Shown piece by piece: positions 1-7,945 of a stretch of DNA of 39,370 nucleotides. Both the position numbers and the translations under genes were made by a program. The stretch covers positions 1 through 39,370 of the forward strand of contig NZ_JVKV01000082.1 in NCBI RefSeq assembly GCF_001072375.1, given 5' to 3'. The DNA comes from Streptococcus pseudopneumoniae. Its GTDB lineage: Bacteria > Bacillota > Bacilli > Lactobacillales > Streptococcaceae. Each line of letters starts with the position of its first letter. Position 1 is the first letter of the stretch. Below the pieces are notes generated by a model, which made no database searches, was not told the origin of the DNA, and was given only the letters and a program-made list of their open reading frames with translations.

Positions 1-42
1 CTGATAAGCGTGAGGTCGGTGGTTCGAGTCCACTCGTGCCCA
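1..42 (+). tRNA. tRNA-Ile (GAT), 3' part only
   Basis: The window opens inside the anticodon loop (CTGATAA, anticodon GAT). The anticodon 3' stem, variable loop, T arm with the GGTTCGAGTCC core and the acceptor strand CGTGCCC plus discriminator A follow. The 5' half lies outside the window, so the identity rests on the anticodon alone. No CCA is encoded. It is 6 bases from the next tRNA, so both probably belong to one tRNA transcript. Confidence 0.85.
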
Positions 43-48
43 TTAATA

Positions 49-136
49 GGAGAATTACTCAAGAGGCTGAAGAGGACGGTTTGCTAAATCGTTAGGTCGG
101 GTAACTGGCGCAAGGGTTCGAATCCCTTATTCTCCG
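49..136 (+). tRNA. tRNA-Ser (GCT)
   Basis: An 88-nt class II tRNA. The acceptor GGAGAAT (49-55) pairs with ATTCTCC (129-135), followed by discriminator G. The anticodon loop TTGCTAA gives anticodon GCT, reading AGC/AGU serine codons. A long variable arm (GTCGGGTAACTGGC) follows, as expected for tRNA-Ser, then the T loop GGTTCGAATCC. It is the last gene of the tRNA cluster and is followed at once by a terminator. Confidence 0.95.
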
Positions 137-141
137 TAATT

Positions 142-163
142 AGAGCTTGTTAGCTCTTTTTTT
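142..163 (+). terminator. Rho-independent terminator of the tRNA cluster
   Basis: AGAGCT (142-147), a 4-base loop and AGCTCT (152-157) form a perfect 6-bp stem that runs straight into seven T residues (157-163). Confidence 0.85.
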
Positions 164-229
164 GTGCCCTTAATTATAAAATTTTCTTTCTTTGGCAACT
201 GTGGTTGAGTGATAAATTCTTACTTTCTG

Positions 230-257
230 GAGCGAGACAAAATGGTTCGCTCTTTTT
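230..257 (+). terminator. Second terminator-like hairpin
   Basis: GAGCGA (230-235) pairs with TCGCTC (247-252) across an 11-base loop, followed by a T-rich run. It lies 65 bases after the first terminator with no gene between, so it is probably a backup stop for the tRNA transcript. Confidence 0.55.
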
Positions 258-596
258 GTTTTCAAGTTTAGGAAGATTCTAGGCTTAATGTTATTAAAGT
301 CACGGAGTATAAAAGTATTGTTTAATGATTTCGTAACTTTTCTTAGCTCCTATCTTTCACTTATATTTTATTGTTTCAATGGATTAATGGTCTTTTCTTT
401 AATTTCCTGTAAGCTTGTATAATCATTTAACTGTATTATAGGTTAGCTTTAAATAATGGTTTAATCTCTTTTGTTATATGTCTTATAGGATTTTTCTACA
501 ATATATTTAGTTATATAATATCTATTTAAGGTGTATCGATTATAAGAATTATAGAACTTATTTACTTAGTATTTGTTTATATAAGATTTTTTTATC
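258..596. other. AT-rich gene-free spacer
   Basis: About 340 bases of strongly AT-rich sequence between the tRNA terminators and the lipoprotein promoter. No open frame with a ribosome binding site, no long inverted repeat and no tRNA-end duplication marking an attachment site was seen. Its composition resembles the two orphan genes downstream more than the rest of the window. Confidence 0.5.
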
Positions 597-626
597 TTAC
601 CGAAATTTTCAAATATTTGATATAAT
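597..626 (+). promoter_or_regulatory. Promoter of the DUF4767 lipoprotein gene
   Basis: A perfect -10 TATAAT (621-626) lies 44 bases before the ATG, with a weak -35 candidate TTACCG (597-602) at 18-bp spacing. The gene has an AGGAGA ribosome binding site at 660-665. Confidence 0.5.
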
Positions 627-670
627 GTAAGCAAAGCTATGGTCACCATTCATTTTAATAGGAGATTTTT

Positions 671-1804
671 ATGGGTAATAGAAGTATAGTAGGAAGTCTG
701 TTTATTCTTATATTTAGTTTTTTTACAGTTGGTTGTAGTAATCAAAATTCTGAGCTTTCTAGTAAAGATGTTAGTTTATCTACTTCAACTACTAGTAATG
801 AGATAAAGTCTGGGGAGTCTAAGAAAGATTATAAAGATTTGTACAAGTCAGTTTTTGATGATTACCAAAAGATATTTTCTACTTCGAATGATTCAACTGC
901 AATTTCAAATCTTTATCAAAGTTTAAAAGCTACTGAACGTCCTATCAATAGTTGGTCTATTGAAAATGCTATAAACCGTTCAGATGATATGCGTTACTCT
1001 TTTGTTGATTTAAATGATGATGGCGTTGAGGAGTTACTTGTAGCGGATCTTAATTTAAGTGGCAAATACTTTTTAACTGGAGTGTACTCTATACAAGAAG
1101 GTAAACCTGTGCTTTTAGCAGAAGGTTTTGCTGCAGGACATGGTGGAGCTAGGAATGCGGCAATTATTTATCAAGGTGGGGAGATTCTTGAATTAAGTTG
1201 GTCGTCAGGAACTGGTAAAGGTTATGGAACTCTTTATAAGTTAAATGAAAAGCAAGAGAGGGCTAGTAAACTTCAGGAAAAAGAATTTCAAATAGAAACT
1301 AATTATATTGGATCTAATTTTGGAAAAACTGAATCTGATCAAATTGATTTAAGAGGTTTTGATTGGCAAAAATTTGAAACTCCTACTAGCTCTTCTATCT
1401 CTGAGGAGAAACAAAAAGCTCCTTGGAATGCAAGCAAATCTGCAAAATTAGAAGCCTTCATTAAAGGATGGGGCGAAAGACTTGGTCAACCTAATTACAA
1501 AAAGGGAATTTCTGGTGGTGATGTTGGTGCGGATAATCTCTATACCTTTGGAGATGGACCAAGCGAAAAAATGAATGCCGAATACACTGATACAGGTTTA
1601 GGTAACGCTAAGTATCGAATTGTGGAGCGCTATAGTAACTGGGATAAATACCCAGACGTGCACAGCTACTTTTTTGCGATAACTGATACAGGGGAAGCGA
1701 TTGTTTTTCATTCACCAACAACAAATGGTGGAGTCATGTATTTAAAGCCTACAGAGAATACAGAGATCCAAGCAGAGTTTAAGCGCTTAGTTGAGGAAGA
1801 ATAG
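671..1804 (+). CDS. DUF4767-type surface lipoprotein
   Basis: A 377-residue secreted lipoprotein of unknown function. A basic start and a hydrophobic segment (residues 5-20) end in the lipobox TVGC with Cys22 as the lipidation site, so it should be anchored on the outer face of the membrane. A Ser/Thr/Lys-rich linker (about 25-55) follows. A middle domain (about 60-220) carries the acidic loop DLNDDGVEELLVAD (115-128), which resembles a calcium-binding or FG-GAP-like loop. The C-terminal part (from about 255, WNASKSAKLEAFIKGW) fits the DUF4767 family common in Lactobacillales. The start is supported by AGGAGA five bases upstream. It stands alone between terminators. The family call is from motif memory; the role is unknown. 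Confidence 0.8.
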   Translation: MGNRSIVGSLFILIFSFFTVGCSNQNSELSSKDVSLSTSTTSNEIKSGESKKDYKDLYKSVFDDYQKIFSTSNDSTAISNLYQSLKATERPINSWSIENAINRSDDMRYSFVDLNDDGVEELLVADLNLSGKYFLTGVYSIQEGKPVLLAEGFAAGHGGARNAAIIYQGGEILELSWSSGTGKGYGTLYKLNEKQERASKLQEKEFQIETNYIGSNFGKTESDQIDLRGFDWQKFETPTSSSISEEKQKAPWNASKSAKLEAFIKGWGERLGQPNYKKGISGGDVGADNLYTFGDGPSEKMNAEYTDTGLGNAKYRIVERYSNWDKYPDVHSYFFAITDTGEAIVFHSPTTNGGVMYLKPTENTEIQAEFKRLVEEE

Positions 1805-1811
1805 AAAAATG

Positions 1812-1840
1812 AAGAGTTTGGTCTTGGCCAAGCTCTTTTT
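1812..1840 (+). terminator. Terminator after the lipoprotein gene
   Basis: AAGAG-T-TTGG (1812-1821) pairs with CCAAG-CTCTT (1828-1837) around a short loop and is followed by a T run. Confidence 0.75.
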
Positions 1841-1952
1841 ATAAAAACCTCTTTCTTCTATTTTTATGCTTTTTGAGTGTTTAATGGTATACTTGTGTTA
1901 AGTCAGATAGAAATGTGTTATTCGATGATGTCTTTATCAGTAAGGAGAATAT

Positions 1953-2657
1953 ATGCCAAAAATTGTGAAGTTTCATAGTATTTATTATAGATTTGTTCTA
2001 TTTATAGTTGTTTTATATCTTTTGGCTGCTCATCAAATTGTTGGTCGAGGAATTCAAACAGTTAATATTTTTGATTACGCCTTTAGGTTTCATCAAAGAC
2101 AGTTAGGGTATTTCCTTCTTTTATTAATTTTAGTTGGTATTGGTATTAACTTTCTTTGCCCTTGGAAATTTTCTATATCTCCAAAAGGGATTTATCTTAG
2201 AAGATTAGCTTTATTTGTTCCTTGGAGTGATATTAGTGGAGTTTCGCATGTTTGGATTAACAAGGCGAGTAATTTTAGTAGTGGGATTAATTTTTATAAC
2301 AATAAATGTTTAGTTTTTTATCGTCATGATTACAAGCCAATTTGTGTCTATAATATTTCTTTATTGGCTTTATTTGCTGTCAAACTCTTTAATCCTCAGA
2401 TTAAGACGAATATATTATCAGCTAGTTTTGCTACGGGATTTAATATTCTATTGAATACATCAATTGTCTGTTATCTTTACTTTTTTGAGTTAAAAACTAT
2501 TAGTTTTAGTTCTTTTTTACTTTTTTGCTTACTCTACTTTATAAAAATTTTTATCATACCCTTATGGTTGGTTTATAGTCAAAATTCTAAGTATGGTCCT
2601 TATCTGGTGCATAGTAGTTTCTTTAAGAGGAATGATTCAGATGTGATTCATGTTTGA
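1953..2657 (+). CDS. Orphan integral membrane protein, unknown function
   Basis: A 234-residue protein that I do not recognise. Hydrophobic segments lie at about 9-26, 50-68, 138-150, 157-178 and 182-207, giving perhaps four or five membrane spans. A short soluble stretch at 71-135 (WKFSISPKGIYLRRLALFVPWSDISGVS) looks like a PH-like or YcxB-like domain of bacterial membrane proteins; that resemblance is tentative. AAGGAG at about 1941-1946 supports the ATG, and TGGTATACT (1885-1893) is a likely extended -10. It is monocistronic and ends in its own terminator. Its very AT-rich codon use differs from the marR operon that follows, which suggests acquired or fast-evolving DNA. Confidence 0.7.
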   Translation: MPKIVKFHSIYYRFVLFIVVLYLLAAHQIVGRGIQTVNIFDYAFRFHQRQLGYFLLLLILVGIGINFLCPWKFSISPKGIYLRRLALFVPWSDISGVSHVWINKASNFSSGINFYNNKCLVFYRHDYKPICVYNISLLALFAVKLFNPQIKTNILSASFATGFNILLNTSIVCYLYFFELKTISFSSFLLFCLLYFIKIFIIPLWLVYSQNSKYGPYLVHSSFFKRNDSDVIHV

Positions 2658-2672
2658 TTTTATCAAAAAATG

Positions 2673-2702
2673 ACTTTCTGCTTTTGAGTAGAAAGTTTTT
2701 AT
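2673..2702 (+). terminator. Terminator before the marR operon
   Basis: ACTTTCT (2673-2679) and AGAAAGT (2690-2696) form a 7-bp perfect stem followed by T residues and TTATT. Confidence 0.7.
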
Positions 2703-2704
2703 TA

Positions 2705-2774
2705 TTTCGATATCGAAACAGTTGACAGATGTAATTAAAAGAGTTATAATTTGTTTAGAAAGTTCGATATAGAA
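2705..2774 (+). promoter_or_regulatory. marR operon promoter flanked by two operator palindromes
   Basis: TTGACA (2722-2727) and TATAAT (2745-2750) are both consensus and 17 bp apart. A perfect 14-bp palindrome TTTCGATATCGAAA (2705-2718) lies directly upstream of the -35. A near copy, TTCGATATAGAA (2763-2774, one mismatch), lies just downstream of the expected transcription start. Two matching operators bracketing a consensus promoter is the classic layout for autorepression by a dimeric MarR protein, encoded 15 bases further on. The operator role is inferred. Confidence 0.8.
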
Positions 2775-2789
2775 TAAAAAGGAGACAAA

Positions 2790-3239
2790 ATGGACAAGAT
2801 GTTAGGGGGCTATCAAGCTCTACAGATTCGATTGTTAAATGGGCGTATCTTTCAAAAGTTGCTTAGCAAGGAACCAGATGCTCAATACCGAAGTGAACAG
2901 GGAAAAATTTTAACGATTTTGTGGAAGCAAGAGTTGGGGTGTGCTACTGCGACCGATATCGCTCTTGCGACGGGTCTAGCCAATAATACATTGACCAGTA
3001 TGATTAAGAAATTGGAAGAACAAGGTTTGGTCACGATTCAACCTTGCACGCAGGATAAAAGGAAAAAATATATTTCTTTGACAGACCTCGGTTGGGCGCA
3101 AAAAGAAATCGGTGACCGCGTCAGCAAAGAATTGGGTGAAATTTTCTACCAAGGATTTTCAGATCAAGAAATCCGAGAATTTGAAGCCTATCAAGAGCGT
3201 ATAATCTCAAATCTAAAAGCTAAAGAAAATGATATGTAG
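2790..3239 (+). CDS. MarR-family transcriptional regulator
   Basis: A 149-residue winged-helix regulator. The helix-turn-helix lies at about 50-75 (ATATDIALATGLANNTLTSMIKKLEEQG). The wing (80-97) holds the basic QDKRKKYISLT stretch, matching the DxRxxx pattern of the family. Two cysteines, Cys51 before the helix-turn-helix and Cys86 at the wing base, could allow thiol sensing, which would suit a transporter of a thiol compound; this is inference. It is the first gene of a four-gene operon and very likely represses it through the palindromes at 2705 and 2763. The ATG is preceded by AAGGAG. Confidence 0.9.
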   Translation: MDKMLGGYQALQIRLLNGRIFQKLLSKEPDAQYRSEQGKILTILWKQELGCATATDIALATGLANNTLTSMIKKLEEQGLVTIQPCTQDKRKKYISLTDLGWAQKEIGDRVSKELGEIFYQGFSDQEIREFEAYQERIISNLKAKENDM

Positions 3240-3257
3240 GGAAAGGAAGTAACAGTT

Positions 3258-4112
3258 ATGATCGGAATTACAGGTGTAACAGGGAAATTAGGTTCCTATG
3301 TGGCTGACCTTGTCGATAAAAAAGGAATCGCTTCAGTCCATCTAGCAAGAAGCCCAGAGCGTGCAAAAGTTTACGCGTCTGCGGAAATCCGTAGAATGTC
3401 CTATGCCAATACTCCAGAGGTGGTTGAAGCCTTAAAGGGTATCGATGTCTTATTGATGGTCTCTGCTCGGGAAAATCCAGAGCGTATTGAGGAACATAAG
3501 AGTTTTTTAGATGCCGCAAAGCTTGCTGGGGTGCAGCATATCGTCTATACCTCCTTTTACGGAGCAGATGAAAAAGCAACCTTTACCTTGTCTCGAGATC
3601 ATGCCAAGACGGAAGCCTATATCAAGGAGTTAGGATTCACCTATACATTTTTGAGAGATAATTTTTACTTGGACTTCTTGTTAGATATTGCTCTTGAAAA
3701 TGGAGAAATTCGTGGTCCAGCAGGAAGTGGGAAAGTTTCAGCAGTTTCCCGTAAGGACACATCTAGTGTTGCAGCAGAGATTCTCTTACATGCTAAGAAA
3801 TGGGAAAATCAAACCTTGCATCTGACAGGGCCTGAGGAACTTTCTATGGAAGAAATCGTAGAGCTTCTCTCAAAAGAGACCGGTAAGGCCATCATGTATG
3901 TAGATGAATCAGTCGAAGAAGCCTATGAGTCACGGAAAAAATGGCCAGCACAAACTTGGGAGTACGATGCCTGGGTCAGCACCTATACAGCGATTAAAGC
4001 TGACGAACAGGCTGGGGTTTCAACAGATATCGAAAAAGTCCTAGGGCATCCAGCAAGCAACCTTTTGGATATTCTTAGAGACAGAAAACTTATTGAGGAA
4101 AAAAATGATTGA
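3258..4112 (+). CDS. NmrA/SDR-type NAD(P)-binding reductase
   Basis: A 284-residue atypical short-chain dehydrogenase of the NmrA / quinone-reductase-2 type. The dinucleotide-binding turn GITGVTGKLG is at residues 3-12. The R-S-P-E-R segment at 31-35 suits NADP(H) binding. The stretch VYTSFYGAD (about 96-104) corresponds to the degenerate catalytic region of the family, where the usual YxxxK motif is lacking. Members act as NAD(P)H-dependent quinone or disulfide reductases or as redox sensors. It lies 18 bases after marR and overlaps the next gene by 8 bases, so it is cotranscribed. Its partnership with the importer is unknown; reduction of an imported or oxidised compound is a guess. Confidence 0.8.
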   Translation: MIGITGVTGKLGSYVADLVDKKGIASVHLARSPERAKVYASAEIRRMSYANTPEVVEALKGIDVLLMVSARENPERIEEHKSFLDAAKLAGVQHIVYTSFYGADEKATFTLSRDHAKTEAYIKELGFTYTFLRDNFYLDFLLDIALENGEIRGPAGSGKVSAVSRKDTSSVAAEILLHAKKWENQTLHLTGPEELSMEEIVELLSKETGKAIMYVDESVEEAYESRKKWPAQTWEYDAWVSTYTAIKADEQAGVSTDIEKVLGHPASNLLDILRDRKLIEEKND

Positions 4113-4833
4113 ATACAAACATGTAGCCTTGCGCTATACGGAAAAGAACATTTTAAAAGATGTCAATCTCCGTATTGAAAATGGAGAATTTATGGTTCTT
4201 GTGGGACCTTCAGGATCTGGAAAGACCACTATGATCAAGATGCTTAACCGTCTTTTGGAACCGACAGATGGCAATATCTATATGGATGGAAAACGCATCA
4301 AAGACTATGATGAACGAGAATTACGTCTCAGTACCGGCTATGTCCTTCAAGCCATTGCCCTATTTCCTAACTTGACCGTTGCTGAAAATATAGCTCTCAT
4401 TCCTGAAATGAAGAGCTGGAGTAAGGAGCAAATCACTTCTAAAACAGAAGAACTCTTGAACAAGGTTGGTCTCCCTGCTGCAGAGTATGCTCATCGGTTA
4501 CCAAGCGAGTTATCTGGTGGGGAGCAACAGAGGATTGGCATTGTGCGAGCCATCATTGGGGAACCAAAAATTTTATTGATGGACGAACCTTTTTCAGCCT
4601 TGGATGCTATCTCTCGCAAGCAGTTGCAGGCTCTTACAAAAGAATTGCACAAGGAGTTCGGCATGACGACCATCTTCGTAACACATGATACGGATGAGGC
4701 CTTAAAATTAGGGGATCGAATTGCAGTTTTGCAGGATGGAGAAATTCGCCAGGTGGCAGACCCTGAAACAATTTTACAAGCGCCTGCGACAGACTTTGTA
4801 GCAAACTTGTTTGGAGGTAGCCTTCATGTCTAA
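4105..4833 (+). CDS. egtUA: ABC importer ATPase, probable ergothioneine transporter EgtUA
   Basis: A 242-residue ABC ATPase of the OpuC/ProV type. Walker A GPSGSGKT lies near residue 36, the signature LSGGEQQR near 137, Walker B ILLMDEP near 157, and the switch histidine in FVTHD. It lacks the C-terminal CBS pair found in the large ProV/OpuCA proteins. The ATG at 4105 is chosen because the protein then begins [11 protein letters not shown]; it overlaps the reductase stop by 8 bases (translational coupling). From memory, the equivalent pneumococcal pair, long annotated as ProV/ProWX choline transporter, was shown to import ergothioneine (EgtU). The substrate here is inferred from that orthology. 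Confidence 0.85.
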   Translation: MIEYKHVALRYTEKNILKDVNLRIENGEFMVLVGPSGSGKTTMIKMLNRLLEPTDGNIYMDGKRIKDYDERELRLSTGYVLQAIALFPNLTVAENIALIPEMKSWSKEQITSKTEELLNKVGLPAAEYAHRLPSELSGGEQQRIGIVRAIIGEPKILLMDEPFSALDAISRKQLQALTKELHKEFGMTTIFVTHDTDEALKLGDRIAVLQDGEIRQVADPETILQAPATDFVANLFGGSLHV

Positions 4834-6343
4834 TTTGATTTCAACATTTCAAGAGCGTTTTAGTGAATGGGTAACAGCTCTTGGGCAACACTTACAATTA
4901 TCTCTTTTGACCTTATTGGTTGCTATTTTTCTGACCATCCCGCTTGCGGTTTATCTAAATAGCCACAAAAAAGCGGCGAATTGGATGCTACAAATTGCGG
5001 GTATCTTCCAGACCATTCCTTCAATGGCTTTGTTGGGTCTCTTTATTCCTTTTATGGGGATTGGAACCTTACCAGCTCTCACAGCTCTAGTCATTTATGC
5101 TATTTTCCCGATTTTAGAAAATACGATTACAGCCTTGAACGGCATTGATCCTAGTCTTGAGGAGGCAGGGATTGCTTTTGGAATGACCAAGTGGGAGCGA
5201 CTCAAAAAGTTTGAAATTCCACTTGCCATGCCAGTCATTGTATCGGGGGTTCGTACAGCAACTGTTATGATCATTGGGACAGCGACTTTAGCTGCTCTTG
5301 TGGGAGCTGGAGGATTGGGCTCCTTTATCCTTTTGGGAATTGATCGTCGGAATGCTAGTCTCATTTTAATCGGAGCAATCTCATCAGCCGTCTTGGCCAT
5401 TCTCTTTAATGTCATTCTCAAATGGTTGGAAAAGGCAAAGCTACGTACGATTGTTTCGACCTTTGCTGTCATGGTCCTTGGTTTGGGAGTTAGTTATGCT
5501 CCAAGCATCATTCCACATAATGAGAAAGACAATCTCGTCATTGCTGGGAAGTTAGGACCTGAACCTGAGATTCTCATGAATATGTATAAACTTCTCATCG
5601 AGGAAAATACGGATATGACGGTGATGGTAAAACCCAATTTTGGGAAGACAGATTTCCTTTACCAAGCGCTGAAAAAAGGGGATATTGATATCTATCCAGA
5701 ATTTACAGGTACTATTACAGGCTCTCTCTTGCAGCCAGCTCCTAAAGTGAGCAATGACTCTGAAGAAGTTTATGAAGTAGCGCGTGATGGCATTAAGAAG
5801 CAGGATAATCTAGTCTTGCTGAATCACATGGCTTATCAAAATACTTATGCTATAGCAGTTCCTAAAAAAATTGCGCAAGAATATGGGCTTAAGACGATTT
5901 CAGACTTGAAAAAAGTAGAAGGACAGCTCAAGGCGGGATTCACTCTGGAGTTTAATGATCGTGAGGATGGAAACAAGGGGTTACAGTCTGTTTATGGACT
6001 AAATCTTAATGTGGCAACAATGGAGCCAGCCCTTCGCTATGATGCAATCAAGGCTGGTGATATACAGATTATGGAAGTTTACTCGACAGATCCAGAAATC
6101 GAGCGTTACCAACTTCAAATTTTAGAAGATGATCAGCACCTCTTCCCGCCTTATCAAGGCGCTCCACTCATGAAAGCTAAATTACTCGAAAAACATCCTG
6201 AGTTGGAAGCAGTCCTCAATAAGCTAGCTGGTAAAATCACTGAGAGCCAGATGAGTCAGATGAACTATCAGGTTGGTGTGGAAGGTCAATCAGCTGAAGA
6301 AGTGGCGCGTGAGTTTCTCCTTCAAGAAGGAATACTTAAGTAA
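4826..6343 (+). CDS. egtUBC: Fused permease/substrate-binding protein, probable EgtUBC
   Basis: A 505-residue fusion. Residues about 1-205 form a five- or six-span OpuCB-type permease with the coupling motif [23 protein letters not shown] further membrane segment (about 210-228) tethers an OpuAC-type periplasmic-binding-like domain (about 235-505), beginning [18 protein letters not shown]. It overlaps the ATPase stop by 8 bases; the ATG at 4826 (MSNLIS) is preferred over the earlier in-frame GTG. With EgtUA it forms a complete importer. The fusion is normal for this family. Specificity for ergothioneine rather than choline or betaine rests on remembered orthology to the pneumococcal transporter and cannot be proved from sequence. 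Confidence 0.85.
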   Translation: MSNLISTFQERFSEWVTALGQHLQLSLLTLLVAIFLTIPLAVYLNSHKKAANWMLQIAGIFQTIPSMALLGLFIPFMGIGTLPALTALVIYAIFPILENTITALNGIDPSLEEAGIAFGMTKWERLKKFEIPLAMPVIVSGVRTATVMIIGTATLAALVGAGGLGSFILLGIDRRNASLILIGAISSAVLAILFNVILKWLEKAKLRTIVSTFAVMVLGLGVSYAPSIIPHNEKDNLVIAGKLGPEPEILMNMYKLLIEENTDMTVMVKPNFGKTDFLYQALKKGDIDIYPEFTGTITGSLLQPAPKVSNDSEEVYEVARDGIKKQDNLVLLNHMAYQNTYAIAVPKKIAQEYGLKTISDLKKVEGQLKAGFTLEFNDREDGNKGLQSVYGLNLNVATMEPALRYDAIKAGDIQIMEVYSTDPEIERYQLQILEDDQHLFPPYQGAPLMKAKLLEKHPELEAVLNKLAGKITESQMSQMNYQVGVEGQSAEEVAREFLLQEGILK

Positions 6344-6391
6344 TAAAGTTTCAAAGGAGTATTGGATTAGTTGATACTCTTATCAGTAAAT

Positions 6392-6418
6392 AAAAAAAGG
6401 ATCAGACGGTCCTTTTTT
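6392..6418. terminator. Bidirectional terminator between egtUBC and the opposing genes
   Basis: AAAAAAAGGA (6392-6401) pairs with TCCTTTTTT (6410-6418) across a short loop, giving A and T tracts on both sides. It can stop the egtU operon and the minus-strand genes that end here. Confidence 0.8.
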
Positions 6419-6752
6419 ATTGTATCAAGGCTAACAAGATAGTAAGAACCAGTGCGATTCCAATTCGAATAAGATGGTGGGCTGGATGAAAGTTTTCTTT
6501 TCGTTTGCCATTCCAATAGGCTCCGTAGCAAATCAAACCACAACCAATCAGCCAAATGAATAAAGCAACAATCGGCAAAAGGAAGTAGAGGATGAGAGAT
6601 AAGGTCGCAAGGCAACTTCCTATGAACAGAAGTCGATTTCCTAGAGTGTTCTTGCCCTTTCTTAATTCTGAAAGGCAGGTCAATAAATGAAGAAGAGCAA
6701 AGGCAAGGGCTAAGAAGGTTGTGATGATGCTAAAAATAAGATAAAGTGAAAT
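6417..6752 (-). CDS. Small four-span membrane protein, unusual start
   Basis: A hydrophobic protein of unknown function. The frame is open from the stop at 6417 back past 6752, yet contains no ATG. Taking the ATT at 6752-6750, which follows AAAGGAA at ribosome-binding distance, gives 111 residues with four hydrophobic segments (about 3-24, 40-55, 57-72 and 95-110) and a basic loop KGKR-like stretch. A TTG at 6683 would give 88 residues but cuts off the first span and has no ribosome binding site. It is the last gene of the minus-strand group (TetR regulator, HXXEE protein, this gene). The start may be a mutated ATG. Confidence 0.5.
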   Translation of the reverse strand: MSLYLIFSIITTFLALAFALLHLLTCLSELRKGKNTLGNRLLFIGSCLATLSLILYFLLPIVALFIWLIGCGLICYGAYWNGKRKENFHPAHHLIRIGIALVLTILLALIQ

Positions 6753-6787
6753 AGATGTTTCCTTTCTAGGATATGATTGCCTGAGTG

Positions 6788-7258
6788 CTATTTTTTATGA
6801 CTGATTTTATGAAGAATCATAAATGAAACTACAAGATTTAAAATGATAACCAACAAGGTAAAAAGAGAGTAACCATAAAGTATAATTGGAAATTCATTTT
6901 TGAGATTGCATAGAGAAAACAAGCTCGTTAAAATGCCCGTTAACAAGCCAGGCACATATTTTCGAATAACGACTGTCTGAATCAGATGTCCGAAAACATG
7001 GTAGATATAAGCAATTACAATGGTTGCGTAAATGGTATAGTTGTTAAACCAGTAACTAAGGAAAAGCGAAAGAAGTAGGATCAAAAATTGCTCTAAGACA
7101 ATAGCATTGAAAGCAAAAGGCGTGTAATAAGAAAGGATTAGATTATCTGGAAACTGCGCTGATATTTTTTTGACAAAGGATGGCATCAAAACGATTTCTT
7201 CGAGTTCGTGAAGCATGAATAGTGATGGAAATAGAAAATAAAATTGCACGCTAGTCAT
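6788..7258 (-). CDS. HXXEE-domain membrane protein
   Basis: A 156-residue integral membrane protein. The name-giving motif HELEE is at residues 17-21 in the first helix, and a second conserved block FGHLIQTVVIRKYVPGLLT lies at about 89-107. Both match the HXXEE family (PF13787 as remembered). Five or so hydrophobic segments cover most of the chain. The conserved His and Glu suggest a metal-dependent intramembrane activity, but no function is established. It starts 15 bases after the TetR regulator stop and is probably cotranscribed with it. Confidence 0.8.
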   Translation of the reverse strand: MTSVQFYFLFPSLFMLHELEEIVLMPSFVKKISAQFPDNLILSYYTPFAFNAIVLEQFLILLLSLFLSYWFNNYTIYATIVIAYIYHVFGHLIQTVVIRKYVPGLLTGILTSLFSLCNLKNEFPIILYGYSLFTLLVIILNLVVSFMILHKISHKK

Positions 7259-7273
7259 TGAAAATACTCCTTT

Positions 7274-7849
7274 CTAGTTCGAGCCCACTTTTAAAATCTC
7301 CAAATAAAACTGGATAACTTCTTGTTCTGTGTAAGATTTCCCCTTTTTCAGCCACCAGGTCAATGTTTCGATAAAGTTAGTTACAACATAGTGTTTGAGA
7401 TAAGAAGCAGAAATATTAGGATAGGAAACTTGCAAGTCCTCTGCGACCATAGGATAAACATGGTGTTCCAATTCTTTCTGCAATTGACGGAGGAAGTAGT
7501 CGTTTTTAGAGAAAAGAAGACTGGTGACGTGGTCCTGATTTTTCTTAAAATGTGAAAAGATATGAGCCAAATAAGCTTCTGTAGATATATTTTCCTCACG
7601 TTCAAAAAGATGATGAAAGAGATAACGGCAGAGCTCGTCTAGAAGCAGTTCCTTACTTTCATAGTGACTGTAAAAGGTGGAGCGACCGATATCTGCTAGG
7701 TCAATTATCTCCTGAACAGTGATGGTTTCAAAGTTTTTTTGATTTAGTAATTGCAAAAAAGCAGCATAGATGGCTTTTCGAGTCTTGGTAATGCGACGAT
7801 CTTGAGCAGTCATATGGACAATTTGAACAAACTGTTCAGTAACGAACAT
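7274..7849 (-). CDS. sczA: TetR-family regulator, SczA-like
   Basis: A 191-residue TetR regulator. The helix-turn-helix lies at about 34-60 (ETITVQEIIDLADIGRSTFYSHYESKE). The C-terminal ligand domain resembles the dimerisation domains of SczA/DhaS-like proteins. It is divergent from the CDF zinc exporter, the same arrangement as pneumococcal sczA-czcD, where the TetR protein SczA activates czcD in response to zinc; the symbol rests on that synteny. The start is uncertain: ATG at 7849 has AAGGG upstream, while ATG at 7813 gives the more typical N-terminus MTAQDRRITKTRKAI but has no clear ribosome binding site. Confidence 0.75.
   Translation of the reverse strand: MFVTEQFVQIVHMTAQDRRITKTRKAIYAAFLQLLNQKNFETITVQEIIDLADIGRSTFYSHYESKELLLDELCRYLFHHLFEREENISTEAYLAHIFSHFKKNQDHVTSLLFSKNDYFLRQLQKELEHHVYPMVAEDLQVSYPNISASYLKHYVVTNFIETLTWWLKKGKSYTEQEVIQFYLEILKVGSN
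7824..7838. promoter_or_regulatory. Candidate SczA/TetR operator palindrome
   Basis: TGAACA-AAC-TGTTCA is a perfect 6-bp inverted repeat with a 3-bp spacer. It lies between the two possible starts of the regulator gene, about 110 bases from czcD. TGTTCA/TGAACA arms are, as far as I recall, typical of pneumococcal SczA sites. Binding is inferred. Confidence 0.5.
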
Positions 7850-7945
7850 AACTGAACCCTTGCTTCTATCCTTTCATTAGGATTTGTTAGATAATACTAG
7901 TGAGGAGATATTCCTATAACTATTATAGCAAAGGAGGGAGAAAAA

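Noticed and set aside
4826..6343. Naming the importer as a choline or glycine-betaine system
   Set aside because: Older annotations use that name, but the remembered pneumococcal orthologue at this locus is the ergothioneine importer EgtU, so that is the better call.
6367..6615. An 82-residue minus-strand frame overlapping the small membrane protein
   Set aside because: It runs through the terminator at 6392-6418, has no ribosome binding site, and competes with a frame that gives a coherent four-span protein.
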